A stretch of DNA of 64,000 bases from Parietaria judaica (GCA_954871525.1 OX940864.1:15122001-15186000), one strand, 5' to 3'. Positions 25,219 through 35,808 are shown, counted from the first letter of the stretch. The notes: generated from the sequence alone by a model not told the origin. Numbers and translations: made by a program.

Positions 25219-26191
25219 TAGGCATGTGCATAAAACCCGAAAATGCGGGTTTTTAACCGAAACCGAATTAAAACTGGGTTAAACCGAAACCGAATTAAAA
25301 AAAAACCGCAACCGAATTAAACCGGTTCCGGGTTTTGAGTTATAAAACCCGAAACCCGGTTAGTAGGTTACTAAAACCCGTATTTTTAATTAAATATTTA
25401 ATTTTAATTATAATATTTTTAAAGTGATAATCTGATAAAAAAAAAACGACATTGCATACTCACTCAAGTGTTAAACGACATCACTAGGCTGCTACTAGCC
25501 TCTGCTCAAGTGTTAAACGACATTGCAGCCTGCTAGGGTTTCATATTCCTTTTCACTTTCGTCTTCTCATCTCGCCTCTGCTCTCTCTCTCTCCCCTCTA
25601 CTCGCCGTCTCGCCTCTGTCTCTCTCTTCTACTCGCCGTCGCGAATCTGCTCAGCGCCTCTCGCCATCTCGCCGTCGCGAATCTGTCCATCAATTTCAGG
25701 TAAAAAAGATATCTGCATGTGTACATGAGATTGGGGTTATTGATTCATTCTACATGAGATTAGGGTTACTAATTTTTAGTTTACTCATATTGGGGTTTGG
25801 TTTTTTCTAGTGTTTAGGTTTCTGATATTAGGGTTTCCATGATTAAGGACATGGTGCTGATTGATTTCGTTGATTACAGTGTTGTTTTAGTCAATTAGAA
25901 TTACAGTGATGTTAATTACATGAACATGATTCATATTTTAAAATTCAGATTTACAATTTTTTTTTATGGATTTCGTGTTTTTATTTTTTATTTTTTTTAT
26001 TTTATGATTACAGATTGCAATCATAAACTTGTTGATTTTGTTAATTAGAGTGTTGTTTTTTATAATAGGTTTTGAAAATGGAGATGTCACCTGAGAACGA
26101 CCCACAAACAGATTTCGTTGAACTTGGCGATGATGAGATCAATCAAGTTTCACCATCACAAGCAATAGAAACAGTGATTGAATATATATAA
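25219..26191 (+). mobile_element. Truncated 5' part of an autonomous-type hAT element
   Basis: Starts TAGGCATGTGCATAAAACCC, close to the left end of the element at 24315. It continues through CCGG-rich DNA and a CT-rich leader to a probable untranslated exon ending caatttcag|gtaaa near 25700. A probable acceptor (taatag|g, 26069) then leads to an ATG. No inverted right end is visible; recognisable hAT sequence stops near 26191. Confidence 0.65.
26078..26191 (+). pseudogene. N-terminal fragment of an hAT (RICESLEEPER-like) transposase
   Basis: A 37-codon frame rich in acidic residues, starting M-E-M-S-P-E-N-D-P and containing F-V-E-L-G-D-D-E-I-N-Q-V, then stopping at TAA 26189-26191. This resembles the acidic start of plant BED-zinc-finger hAT transposases, before the zinc finger. 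Everything downstream is missing. Confidence 0.5.
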
Positions 26192-26223
26192 TTTTATGAA
26201 TATATATACCTCTTCCATTTCAG

Positions 26224-27048
26224 GCTTGTCGGAGCTCGGAGATCAGTTCTCGAAGAGGTAATTCCAGATTCTGATTTTCTTTCTTCTTGCTTCGATTTTC
26301 TTCATTGTTCGTTCGAGGCTGAGTTTTGATTGAATTTTGCTGTTTGTTCCCTTTAGTTCTCGATTTCCATGAGTCTGAATCTGAATTATGAAATTATATA
26401 GTAATTTTAGCTTCGTAGAGGTACGAATGAATCCAAAGTTACTTCAAACCATGATTTATAGAGATGTTATCACCCGTTTATCACATCCTGCTCTTTTTTC
26501 AAACTCGCTCATAGTTTTATGTTTTTTATTTCTTCAGTTCGAACGGGTCCAGTTGCGATCTCGTAAACCCCGAAGGGAAAATGCAACCCGGTGTTCCGTC
26601 GAGCGAAGAACCAAAACTCCAGGTTCGAAGATTACAGCTCTCGGACAAAAACAAGGGCTTCATCGAGCTTCTGCGGCAGCTGACGGTTTGCGACTCGGTT
26701 TCCGACGAGAATTTCGAAGAACGTTTCCGAGAAATCAGCGCGCTCGGAGACGACCACGTGATCTGCGTCATCGAAGATGCAGGGAAGATCGTCGCCACGG
26801 GGAGCGTGTTCATCGAGAAGAAGTTCTTGAGGAGCTGTGGGAAAGCAGGGCACATTGAAGACGTTGTTGTCGATTCCGGCGCTCGGGGGTTGCGTTTGGG
26901 GAAACGAGTCGTCGATTTTCTGACCGATCACGCCCGTTCGATCGGGTGCTACAAGGTGATTCTCGATTGCAGCGAGCGCAACCGGGCATTCTACGAGAAA
27001 TGCGGCTTCGACAAGAAGGAAATTCAGATGGCGAAGTACTTCATTTGA
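26224..27048 (+). CDS. GNA1: Glucosamine-6-phosphate N-acetyltransferase; coding exon 26581-27048
   Basis: The 155-aa coding region lies in one exon. The enzyme transfers acetyl from acetyl-CoA to glucosamine-6-phosphate, a step in UDP-GlcNAc synthesis. It is a single-domain GNAT protein: L-L-R-Q-L-T-V near residue 31, D-D-H-V-I-C-V-I-E, the substrate-site strand G-H-I-E-D-V-V-V-D-S, the acetyl-CoA loop R-G-L-R-L-G-K-R and the closing E-R-N-R-A-F-Y-E-K-C-G-F. It resembles Arabidopsis At5g15770, with a few extra N-terminal residues. A short untranslated first exon is likely (about 26224-26257, donor AAGAG|GTAATT), spliced at TTCTTCAG|TTCG to 26538. That exon begins right after a truncated hAT element. 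Identity is firm; the 5' UTR structure is inferred. Confidence 0.93.
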
Positions 27049-28065
27049 GTAACATTTTGGAAACTAAATCAGGGATGATTTTAGTGCAATTTACAAGACA
27101 TCTCAATAGAATTTGTTCTGAGTATTAGTGTAATAAATTGATGTAATTTTTTTACAAGGGATATTTGCGATGTAAGTACTGTCTTATATCATGCGTGCCG
27201 GTAGGTCGCCAATTTTTGTTTAGCGGCAATAGTGGCTTAAAAGCCACAAAATATCGTCGAGGTCCAACGTCCTTGTCAAGTTAATGCGTGTTAAGCTAGA
27301 GGCACGCACGCAGTGTACGTCTCGGGTTTTGTAAAAGTATTAGACGGACTTGGATCTCGGACACTATATTTGTGGTTTTTGTATACTTTTGCAGCTAAAA
27401 GAAAATATTGTACAAGTACTCGATTTTGTACTAGTGTGCGAATATATTCCCAGTATTTTTTAACTACAAATAATTGTTCATTTTAAAAATAATTGCTGTA
27501 ATGGAAACTAAATATAATTGAATTGTTCAAGTTTGATTTTCTTTCAGAGTGCTTTATCTTCTTTTGATTACATTTTTTTTTTTGGAAGCTATTTCAATTC
27601 AGTTCACTTTTTATTTGTTCTCTTTATTTGTAACTACATACTAATTAACATACTTTTCTCTCTAATTCTTTTTAACTATTTCTCTTCGAAATTTATGAAT
27701 TATAATAATTTTCTTTTTATCGTAAAAAATTGTGATTTTCATTACATTTTAAACAAATACTTGACTAACCTGATAAAACCAACACTTACAAATACGAGAA
27801 AGGTCGAAATAGGTAACGCACAGTACACGGTTCCGATTTGAATTGGATAACAGTGCCGAATTCCAAATTCCGTACTTAGTAGTGTACTGAATTCCGAGAA
27901 TAGTCGTCGAAACAACATCGACTAATCGGTACAGCAACACTTATACATTACAACGGTTAATATCTCCTCCGGATTTGTTCTTTCTTCCTGGTGGGTGGAA
28001 ATACTCTTCTCGTAAAATTCAGACTGCCCGTCGATTATCAAAAACACATCGACAACCTTGTTATC
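27049..28065. other. Intergenic DNA between GNA1 and the PPR gene
   Basis: T-rich and AT-rich. The 107-codon frame at 27518-27841 is Phe/Leu/Ile low complexity with no family resemblance and is not annotated as a gene. Confidence 0.5.
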
Positions 28066-28160
28066 CATCGATAAACCAAAAAAATCGAACCATCGACCCG
28101 TGAAAAATCGGAACCATCGATAAACCAATAAAATCGAACTTAGACCCGTGAAAAATCGGG
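28066..28160. repeat. Two-copy tandem repeat, about 48-bp unit, before the PPR gene
   Basis: Copies at 28066-28114 and 28115-28160 both read 'catcgataaacca..aaatcgaac' then 'gacccgtgaaaaatcgg'. They lie about 95-190 bases upstream of the PPR start codon, probably in the promoter. Confidence 0.85.
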
Positions 28161-28254
28161 TATTTGGATCACTCGGACAAGATACTGCCTGGCACACGGA
28201 GATTTGCCTTTTGTCTCTTTCAGTTTCTCTCTCCTCCGCCTCGGCCTGATAACG

Positions 28255-29793
28255 ATGAAGCCAAAATCCCTCCTCCTCTTCCTCCGCTTCTTCTCGACCG
28301 AGTCAACTCGTCCCCGTCCCTCGCCGGTGAACCCGGCCCAGCTCCTGCGAGTCTGCACCATCCTCTACCAGCAGCAGAACTCGCCCGAGTCGCGGCTCCA
28401 CGCCAGCCTCCGAGCCGCCGAGTTCGAGCTCACCCACGAGCTCTTCCTCCAAGTCTGCAACAAGTTCCCCCTCTCATGGCGACCCGTCTACCTCTTCTTC
28501 GGCTACACCCTGACCCGACCCGACTTCGCCCATTCCTCCGTCTCGCTCAACAAGCTCGCCCGGGTCATCGGCGCGTCCCGCAACATCGACCTCCTCTGGC
28601 GCGTCCTCCACGAGATCGGCAGTCGCCGCCTCGCCAACCTCGCCACTTTCAAGCTCGCCATCACCGCTCTCGCTCGCGCCAGGGAGCTCAGCAAGTGCGT
28701 CGAGTTTTTCCACGCCATGGACGCCCGATACGGCGTCGCGTACAGCTCGGAGACTCTGAACGAGGTCGTCGAGTGCCTCTGCGGCGAAAAGCTCGTCGAG
28801 GAAGCCAGGTTTCTGGTGGGCAAGCTCCTGGAGTGGATCGAGCCCGACGGGGCGACGTACGCCGCTCTGGTGAGAGGGTTTTGCCGCACCGGCGATCTGG
28901 TCGAGGCCTCGAAAGTGTGGAACTCCATGGTCGAGAAAGGTTTCGAGCCGGGCCTCGCTGGAAGCGGCGAGGCCATGATGGAAGCGCTCTTCAAGGTGAA
29001 CCGGGACGACGAGGCGATGAAGGTGTTCCGAGCGATGACGGTGAGGGCCTCGCCGGAGTATAAGATCGCGATCGAATGGCTCTGCAAGAGAGGAAAGGTG
29101 GATCAGGCGTACCAAGTGTTCGATGAAATGCGTGAGAGAAGGATTCCCCCTGACGGCCCCACGCTCGGGCCGCTGGTTTACGGGCTCGTATCGAGGGGTC
29201 GGGTCAGGGAGGGTTACGGGCTGGCGGAACGAGCCGGGCCGGCCGATCTGAGCGTGCAGCACGGGCTGATGAAAGGGCTGCTCCAGCTGAGGCGGGCGGG
29301 CGAGGCCACGCAGGTTTTCCGGGAGATGATCCGACGCGGGTGCGAGCCGACGATGCACACCTACGTGATGCTGCTGCAGGGGCATTTGGGGAAGCGGGGG
29401 AGGCGCGGCCCCGACCCGCTCGTGAATTTCGATTCGATATTCGTTGGCGGGCTGGTGAAGGCCGGGAAGTCGCTGGAAGCTTCAAAGTACGTGGAGAGGA
29501 CGGCAAAACGGGGAATGGAGGTTCCGAGATTCGACTACAATCGGTTTCTGCATTACTATTCGAACGAGGAAGGAGTGGGCATGTTTGAGGAGGTTGGGAA
29601 GAGGCTGAGAGAGGTTGGTTTGGTAGACTTGGCTGATATCTTCCAGAGGTATGGCCAGAAAATGACCACTCGAGATAGGAGAAGAAGACAACCACAACAA
29701 AATGCCAAAAGTACCACGAGCGATTGCCAACAAACTTTACAATCACCTAATGGGAACGATCAAATATACAAAGTTAGGGATTATTTGCGGTAA
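28255..29793 (+). CDS. P-class pentatricopeptide repeat (PPR) protein, intronless
   Basis: 512 aa from the chosen ATG; an in-frame ATG 51 bases upstream (28204) gives 529. The first 25 residues (K-P-K-S-L-L-L-F-L-R-F-F-S-T-E-S) look like a mitochondrial presequence, hence the later start. From about residue 100 the protein is built of 35-residue helical-pair repeats, e.g. Y-A-A-L-V-R-G-F-C-R-T-G-D-L-V-E-A-S-K-V-W and I-E-W-L-C-K-R-G-K-V-D-Q-A-Y-Q-V-F-D-E-M. No DYW or E extension is seen. PPR proteins bind organelle RNA for splicing, cleavage, stability or translation; the target here is unknown. The frame is much more GC-rich than its neighbours up to codon 420, then becomes AT-richer with a Gln/Arg/Lys-rich tail. 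It may correspond to Arabidopsis At1g26500; I am not certain. Confidence 0.9.
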   Translation: MKPKSLLLFLRFFSTESTRPRPSPVNPAQLLRVCTILYQQQNSPESRLHASLRAAEFELTHELFLQVCNKFPLSWRPVYLFFGYTLTRPDFAHSSVSLNKLARVIGASRNIDLLWRVLHEIGSRRLANLATFKLAITALARARELSKCVEFFHAMDARYGVAYSSETLNEVVECLCGEKLVEEARFLVGKLLEWIEPDGATYAALVRGFCRTGDLVEASKVWNSMVEKGFEPGLAGSGEAMMEALFKVNRDDEAMKVFRAMTVRASPEYKIAIEWLCKRGKVDQAYQVFDEMRERRIPPDGPTLGPLVYGLVSRGRVREGYGLAERAGPADLSVQHGLMKGLLQLRRAGEATQVFREMIRRGCEPTMHTYVMLLQGHLGKRGRRGPDPLVNFDSIFVGGLVKAGKSLEASKYVERTAKRGMEVPRFDYNRFLHYYSNEEGVGMFEEVGKRLREVGLVDLADIFQRYGQKMTTRDRRRRQPQQNAKSTTSDCQQTLQSPNGNDQIYKVRDYLR

Positions 29794-29919
29794 AAATAAG
29801 CACATGCTACAAAAACTATGATACATAAATTAATGATGTAAATTTTTTTGAGTTAAAAACCTTAAGTTTTTTCTGTTCACTTTTATTGTGAGGTTCTATG
29901 AGGCGAAATATAATTTGAC

Positions 29920-30332
29920 TAGGGGTATGCAGAATACTCAGACGAATTTTAAAATCGTAACCGAAAACTATTCAGTTAATAAATAACCGTTACTGTTTAA
30001 AAAAAAAAAAACTATTAAGGTAAACCGATTAGGGTTTACTTTTACAACATACCGGCATGTTTTATTTGAGTCGATATATTTTATTTTTCTCGTAAAATAC
30101 TTTAAATATTATATGTATTTTAAAAAATGAATAACTAGATCGGGTTAACTGGTTTCGTATTTGGATTCGGTTAACCGGTTTCAAAACCGGTTTATCAAGA
30201 TTTTGATGATTGAAGATCTGGTTAACCGGTTTTTAAAAACAAGTTATAGATATTAAAATAGATAACTGAAATCCGGTTATGAATACCGAATAAGAAAGAA
30301 AAAAAAAAGGTAACCGAAGCAGTTGCACCCTA
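29920..30332. mobile_element. Non-autonomous hAT-like element, 413 bp
   Basis: Ends TAGGGGTATGCAG / AGTTGCACCCTA, with an imperfect 8-bp flank (aatttgac at 29912-29919, gatttgac at 30333-30340). The interior has repeated ccggtt/aaccgg motifs. No ORF. Lies 127 bases downstream of the PPR stop. Confidence 0.8.
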
Positions 30333-30340
30333 GATTTGAC

Positions 30341-31076
30341 TATGTTTTCAATCATTTAAATACGTTTTTACCTTAAGAATTCAAAACAAAAAATTTAATA
30401 ACTAATAAAAGTGCCTTTTTTTTTATTATATACTAAATTTTAACAGCACGGATTTTGGTTTTAAAGGTGAAAAACTAAGAAAATAGAGTTTTGTGCTAAA
30501 GTTATGAAAACAAACTCGAATACACGGTTGTAAACTTCTAATTAATGCTTTGTGATATTACCGCATATGCGATAACCGACACTAAAAATCTATACACCAT
30601 ATATATCTCTAATAATCGAAATACAATAGTTATTTTTTTTAATAAAAAATTCACAAATTGAATATCAATATAATATAGCCATGGTTGCTTGCTACATGTA
30701 TTTAAAAAATAATTTTACGGCACAATCACATAAAGTCTAATAAAATTAGCGGCACAACCTCAAACTTTAAAAGCCGCGGCTAAAATCCACAAAGTCCTCT
30801 AAATCGAAATTCCGTTTGGTATCCAAAAAATTTCACATTTGTGACACGTGAACGATTTGTTCAGATAAATAGTATCTAGTTTTCGACATGTGGCGGCAAG
30901 ATTTGAGTATCTATGGAATTCCAATTTGGTAAACTTTGGGGATTTCCGTTGCAACTTTTAAGTTTTAGGAACTTGTCGTCAATTTACTCGACTTTAAAGT
31001 ACTTATGCCAAAAAATTCTAGTATTAAAATCGGAGACGACATTAAGGGCACGTCTGAGCTTGGTGAGCTGATATCC
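30341..31076. other. Intergenic DNA, 5' flank of the syntaxin-like gene
   Basis: AT-rich; no coding frame or clear repeat recognised. Confidence 0.5.
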
Positions 31077-33230
31077 ATGGCTCCTCCGAGCTTTCAGCAA
31101 TGGGAATCGGACCCTCTCTTCTCCGCAGCTGAAGTCATCCAAGACTCCGCCGATAGGTCTTCTTCCCTTAACCGATTTCGAATTCGATTTCAATTCAATT
31201 CCCAGTTTGAAGCTTGTTGATGCATAGATTTTAGGTCGGAGAATTCGTTCGATAAATCGAGTTCTTCGAACTGATAGTCATACACCAAATCGATGGAGAT
31301 TCGGTTTATTTTCATTCAGTAGTGAAGCTTTAGGTGTTGATTGAGTAGTTTGGTTAATGGCTTCTGTGTTTAGGATGGATTCGATATTCCGGCTTCTGTT
31401 GCACGAGCTGAGTCTCGTGAAAGGCGACCACTCGGACCAGAGGCTGCTTTCGTCGCTCGAGTTCCATAGGCGCGATCTTGCTACGCTCATCGAGACGACG
31501 AAATGGCAGGTTTTGGACCTTTACTTAAGGAAAATCCGTGTATTTTTGTTTTCATGTCTCTGTTTTGATTCGAGGATCATCGTTGCAATTCGTCGCTCAG
31601 TTGGAGGATTTTCGAAGAGCGGTTGGTTTCTCGGCCACGACGAAGGAAGATGTGAATGCGAGGCACATGCAGTTCATACAAGCGATTAGGGAACAGGTGA
31701 TTCATGTGGAGAAAAGCTTGCAAGAGAGTTCACCGGGTAATCCCGTGCGAAACAACGAGTGGGTTGACTTGAACGAAGAGGATCGTTACGGACTGGCTGT
31801 GTTCCTTTCGGGTGGAAAATCTTCAGAGCAGCTGGGGTTTGATCGCCCGGGAAACGATGGTATCTTGCGAAGATTTCTCGATCCCGCCCCTGAAACAAGT
31901 GGAAAAGATGGTGCTTTTCTGAATTCCGAGTGTAGAAGTTTGGAGATTGAGGCCATGAATAACGATGCATTTGACGAAGAAGAAAGTCGAAGTCGTGATG
32001 TGGAGGCAAATGAAGAAAACCCCAAAAGCTTCTTCCGTGAGAACAAGTTTCGGAGGCCGCAAACATCGAAGCTAACTGGGTTTTTCGGTCGCTCGTGGAC
32101 TATATTGGGGAATAAGGTCGCTAGAAATTATACAAAGAGATTGAAAGACGGAGAAGTGCGACATGATTCTCCATCGGCTACGGATGCTTCAAATGATTTG
32201 AGGGTACTGATTATTCTGATGCTCTTGTGAATGTTTATATTATTTTGATACAATTACTCGGAAATAAAATAGTACAGGATCGATTCATATTGAGAGCCAT
32301 TAAATCACAAATTAGGTAGTGATTTTTTAGCCTAGAGATCAACCATATTTGAATTGAAAATCTGAATTAAATTCATCATATTTGAATTGAAAATCAAATC
32401 CAACTGAATTAATATAAGCATGTGACATGTTTAATACACGTGCAGAACTTGTTCGGGATTTTCAGAACGAGATATCAAAGTTCGAGCTACCAGAATCAAT
32501 TCAACTGGCATTCTGTTCAGTTTATCTTCTTGACGATCTTTGCACTTCTTGTTCTAGGTGAGTAAGTTTCTTAAATCTTTTCATTTTTACTCGTGCTTCT
32601 ACGTTTATCGTCGTTTGTTTAAAGCTTCATTCGAAGATTTAACTTCGAATGAGAATAGCCGAGTTCTATAGATCAGATTGTGACATAAGTATTGCTCACT
32701 TAGATTATTTGACGAAAAACAAAAACTTTTCTAGTAACATTAACATTTTTTTTATTATTAAAACATTATCTTCTAGTTTTTTATCAGGAAATAAAATTTT
32801 GATTCTCTTCCATAAATTTTTCAACATTTTCTCTTATCTCCGCGAGGTTCCAAACGCAGAGATTAGTAATTGTGGTGTTTGTCACCCTTTTTTTCTTTCT
32901 AAATTATTGAGGCACAGAGTCGATTCGATACCCCATCATTAGAGGAAAAAAAGAAAGTTATTTTGAAATATTACAAAAAAGCTTCTTCAATTTTTTTATT
33001 GGGATACAAAATTTTGATTTTCTTCTATAAAAAATATCGATTTTTTTACTCACTTTTTATCCCTTACTCACTTTTCACTATTTATAGATTTAAGCCAAGC
33101 TTAAAGATGGTCTAAATCTCTCTCTTTTTTTTTTCTTCGTATTATATTGATAATAGAATCATCGATCTGTTTCATTTCTTTGATCTTTGTTGAACCAAAT
33201 GCAGGTATAATGGTGCTCAAGTTTGCTTAA
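31077..33230 (+). CDS. Tail-anchored protein with syntaxin-6 N-terminal domain, 5 exons
   Basis: Predicted 318 aa. Exons: 31077-31156, 31374-31509, 31601-32203, 32446-32557, 33205-33230; all frames join. Residues 1-120 resemble the three-helix N-terminal domain of syntaxin-6/SYP61-type SNAREs (D-P-L-F-S-A-A-E-V-I-Q-D-S-A-D-R, then L-I-E-T-T-K-W-Q-L-E-D-F). The middle (about 120-270) is acidic and polar, without a recognisable SNARE heptad region. The end is one hydrophobic helix (about 296-316, F-I-F-L-T-I-F-A-L-L-V-L-G-I-M-V-L) with three residues after it, so it should be tail-anchored in a secretory-pathway membrane. This fits the plant 'syntaxin/t-SNARE family' proteins At1g27700/At4g30240, whose role is poorly known. 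Exon 5 and the 3' UTR have a damaged copy at 36278-36440. Confidence 0.88.
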
Positions 33231-33362
33231 ACTACAAGTCACATGGACTTGTTCTTGTACATGATTCATTCAGATTGTGAACTAAAAAAGCATGTATTGC
33301 CAAAAAGTGTGCATTGTTCTTCACCCATTGTTGTGTTCCAACTTTCTCGGGCTTCTCCTGCG
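33170..33362 (+). repeat. Syntaxin-like gene 3' end, source of a local duplication
   Basis: Intron 4 end, exon 5 and early 3' UTR. Matches 36278-36440 in order: 'tttcatttctttgatctt', 'ttgaaccaaatg', 'gcttaaactacaagtca.atgga', 'gcattgttcttcacccattg', 'aactttctcgggcttct'. Confidence 0.85.
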
Positions 33363-33667
33363 TTAGATATTGAATTCGAGCTCAATCAGAGTTACATTTT
33401 AACCTTCAAATTCAATCTTAATTTGACTTAAAAACCATGTATCTTCTTCAATACATAATGTTCCCTCTTAAGCCTCGATAAGACAGAACTAGCATAGATC
33501 TGCAATAACATAGCTGTAAGTTTTTTGGTACATAAATTCAAGCATATGATCTTGATAATAAGATTCTCAAACTTTGCCCCAATTTGAATGAACTAGCGAT
33601 CAAAGTTCATTTGATAATGATATGGTTGAATTCACGCATTGAAAATCGCTTAAAGGAGCTCATCGGA

Positions 33668-33876
33668 ACCAAACTTGATTGGCCTAGTGATAACTCAACT
33701 ACATATACATAGTCAAGAGGTCACGGGTGGTTCAAACTTCATGGGACTCAAATGAGTGTCCCATTTACATATGTAAACTTGACTAACAGTGCCACATGTT
33801 CTTACACTGAATACATCTAGTAACGTGAGAGTGCATTGTAACTTTGGCCAATAGCGCCACCCTACTCAAATAAAAA
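33668..33876 (+). mobile_element. tRNA-derived SINE, plus orientation
   Basis: Has a pol III A-box-like ttggcctagtgata (33679-33692), a B-box-like ggttcaaac (33729-33737) and an A-rich tail ending taaaaaaa. It is flanked by 16-bp near-perfect direct repeats: aaaggagctcatcgga (33652-33667) and aaaggagctcattgga (33877-33892). The empty site is visible in the paralogous intron copy at about 38636-38651. Length about 209 bp. Confidence 0.85.
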
Positions 33877-33945
33877 AAAGGAGCTCATTGGATTCATAAA
33901 ATATCAAATTGATATTTAACTCATGCTAGAATGATTGAAACCGAT

Positions 33946-34159
33946 TTTTTTTTTTAATGAGGTGACTTTAGTGGTCAAGATTATATGCACTCACATTACA
34001 ATTTATATTCGCAGCGTTACAACAGATTGGCACTATTGACCATAGACACTACCGATCAAGATTACAGTGATATACGCAATTTATGCGTCCCACTGTGATT
34101 GAACCAGGACCTCCCGAAGATTCTTGTAGTGGGTTTACCACTAGGTTGAGCATGCTTGG
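33946..34159 (-). mobile_element. tRNA-derived SINE, minus orientation
   Basis: On the minus strand it begins ccaagcatgctcaacctagt (A-box region), has a B-box-like ggttcaatcacag about 45 bases further on, and ends in an A-run seen as T-run 33946-33955 on the plus strand. It is flanked by an exact 11-bp duplication ttgaaaccgat (33935-33945 and 34160-34170). Length about 214 bp. Confidence 0.85.
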
Positions 34160-34365
34160 TTGAAACCGATATTTTTATTCGGGTGTTTTGAGAATTGACA
34201 CATAATCCGAATTTTCGATGTTTCAAAACAGTAAAGAAGGGATCTCGTGTAAATTTTTTTAATTGAAAAAAAAATCACATATAAAACAATAAAATAAAAA
34301 GTAGTGTGTAATCTCTGTAAAGAAGCTCTCACTTCGTGAGTTTGATCGTTTGAGTTAATTTTTTT

Positions 34366-34500
34366 GGCATCATCACTGACGAAAATAATAAAAAACCTAA
34401 CGAAAAAGTGAACTTAAATACTTTTACAATAGGTTTTTCTCAAGTTAACTCAATATTTCCCTATTTACTTAAGTATTTTTGCCGCTAATAGCAGTAGCAC
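34366..34500. repeat. Dispersed repeat, copy B
   Basis: Counterpart of 13861-14045, starting 'ggcatcatcactgacgaaaat' and sharing 'gtgaactt.aatacttttac' and 'caagttaactc'. It abuts the 5' region of the NFD6-like gene. Confidence 0.5.
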
Positions 34501-34599
34501 TATTAAAATTGTTGGTGCATTACTGGGTAAAGAAGGAAAAGCTTGGACCTCTCAAAAACCCTGAACCTCCGATCTCAAGCTCAATCTCGATCTCAATCA

Positions 34600-35808
34600 A
34601 TGGCGGCGAGATCCGTTTTCCGATCAGTCTCATCCCGCGCCGCCAGCTTCGTCGCCGCCGAAGGCAAAGCTTCTTGCGCTTCTTCCTCCCCATTTCGCAT
34701 GGCCTCCAAGAAGCCCCTCTCACAACGCTCGCTCAGGTACGTCTCTGAAACTCCTCCTACCATTTCCATGTGCGCGAGATTGAACCGTCAACAGCTCAGG
34801 TCTCCTGTTGAGCTGAGCTTCTGCGTGGAGTCGATGTTGCCGTACCACACCGCCACTTCTTCGGCTCTGCTCACTTCCATGCTTTCCGTCACTCGCGCCA
34901 CTTGCGGTTGGCTTCCCGAAGGTACTTCCTCTCTTTCCATCCCTACTTCCATGTTCGAATTTCGCGTGATTATGTTCTCTTCTTCCTGTTATCTATCTAG
35001 GGTTTCAGTTTTGCATGAATCCATTTACTGTGTAAGAGAAAGATTTATTGTTGTGTTGCTAAGAAGATGAATAACTTGAAAACGGAACCGAAAACTTGCG
35101 AAATTGTTTCTTGAGTCGGCTTCTACAGGGAAAATTTGAAGTCCTAGATTCCCATTCCTTGGTTTCTAGGGTTTAAGAGTTTATGATCATTTTCCTTGTT
35201 TTTCATGAGCTTCTAGGTACCTAACCAAGTGGGTTTTTATGCTTGAATTAGGTATCTAGCGAACATTTCTAGGATCCCTTCATGTCATTTTCCGGTAAGT
35301 TAGCGTTTTTTCATGGACGTATGACTATGTATCTGAGATGATATGAATTATATATAGTTGTGCATTGTATGCATAAAGCAATGGATGATTTTTGATAGCG
35401 AGTCGCTCAATGTATTCCTTCCATGTGCTTTTTCCATGTCCGTTCTTTTTTTCAGCCTTCTAGTCGTTCTGTTGATCCTGAATGTTTAGTGAAAAGGAAT
35501 GCACTCCTCTTCTTCTTGTTGTAGGCGTTGACAAGACTAGATGAAGAGCAAGAACCGAAGATGGAGTGACTTGGATTTCTTAGCATTCTCGAGTTTTTTT
35601 GTTTGTTTTGAATTCTGTATGTGCAATATCCTCCATAAGGGAAATCATAATAGGCTTTTTTAATCATGGTGATAAATATTTAAGCATAATTTGCGGTTAT
35701 ACTGAATAAATTCATCTTTGGTGTGAATTTTGAACTCTATAATTGCTTGGATGTGTGAGTGGGTTACTAATTAATTGTGTTTACCCAGCTTGCAATGATG
35801 ATGTGTGA
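34600..35808 (+). CDS. NUCLEAR FUSION DEFECTIVE 6-like small organellar protein
   Basis: Core exon 34600-34921 ends G-W-L-P-E plus one base. It encodes an Arg/Ser-rich transit-like N-terminus and the family core P-V-E-L-S-F-C-V-E-S-M-L-P-Y-H-T-A-T, as in Arabidopsis NFD6 (At2g20585), a mitochondrial/plastid protein needed for polar nuclear fusion. The model joins exon 35789-35808, giving the ending E-A-C-N-D-D-V. Three other acceptors also fit the phase: 35525-35544 (E-G-V-D-K-T-R), 35856-35872 (E-G-I-D-G-S) and 36012-36019 (E-D-S). Bases 34737-34799 form a 63-bp in-frame segment bounded by GT and AG. Removing it joins L-R to S-P-V-E-L and gives 92 aa, nearer the family length; keeping it gives 113 aa. 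Confidence 0.82.

Larger units (their letters stand above)
33486..34225. repeat. Copy of the exon 12/intron 11 junction of the 38-kb gene, split by two SINEs
   Basis: 33486-33667, 33893-33945 and 34171-34225 together match about 38426-38790 (start of exon 12 and intron 11 of the minus-strand At5g03900-like gene), in the same order and window orientation, starting with 'agcatagatctgcaataaca'. Only about 14 exon bases are included, so it cannot code. The two gaps are SINE insertions at 33668-33876 and 33946-34159. Confidence 0.85.

Noticed and set aside
26388..26858. 156-aa Arg-rich frame overlapping GNA1
   Set aside because: Out-of-frame shadow of the GNA1 coding exon plus intron sequence.
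28164..29385. Long open frames of about 300 aa on both strands across the PPR gene
   Set aside because: They are by-products of GC-rich codon use in the PPR frame; compositions are Arg/Pro/His-rich with no domain.
33668..34159. tRNA-like A and B boxes as real tRNA genes
   Set aside because: No cloverleaf-length body, and A-tails plus target duplications identify SINEs.
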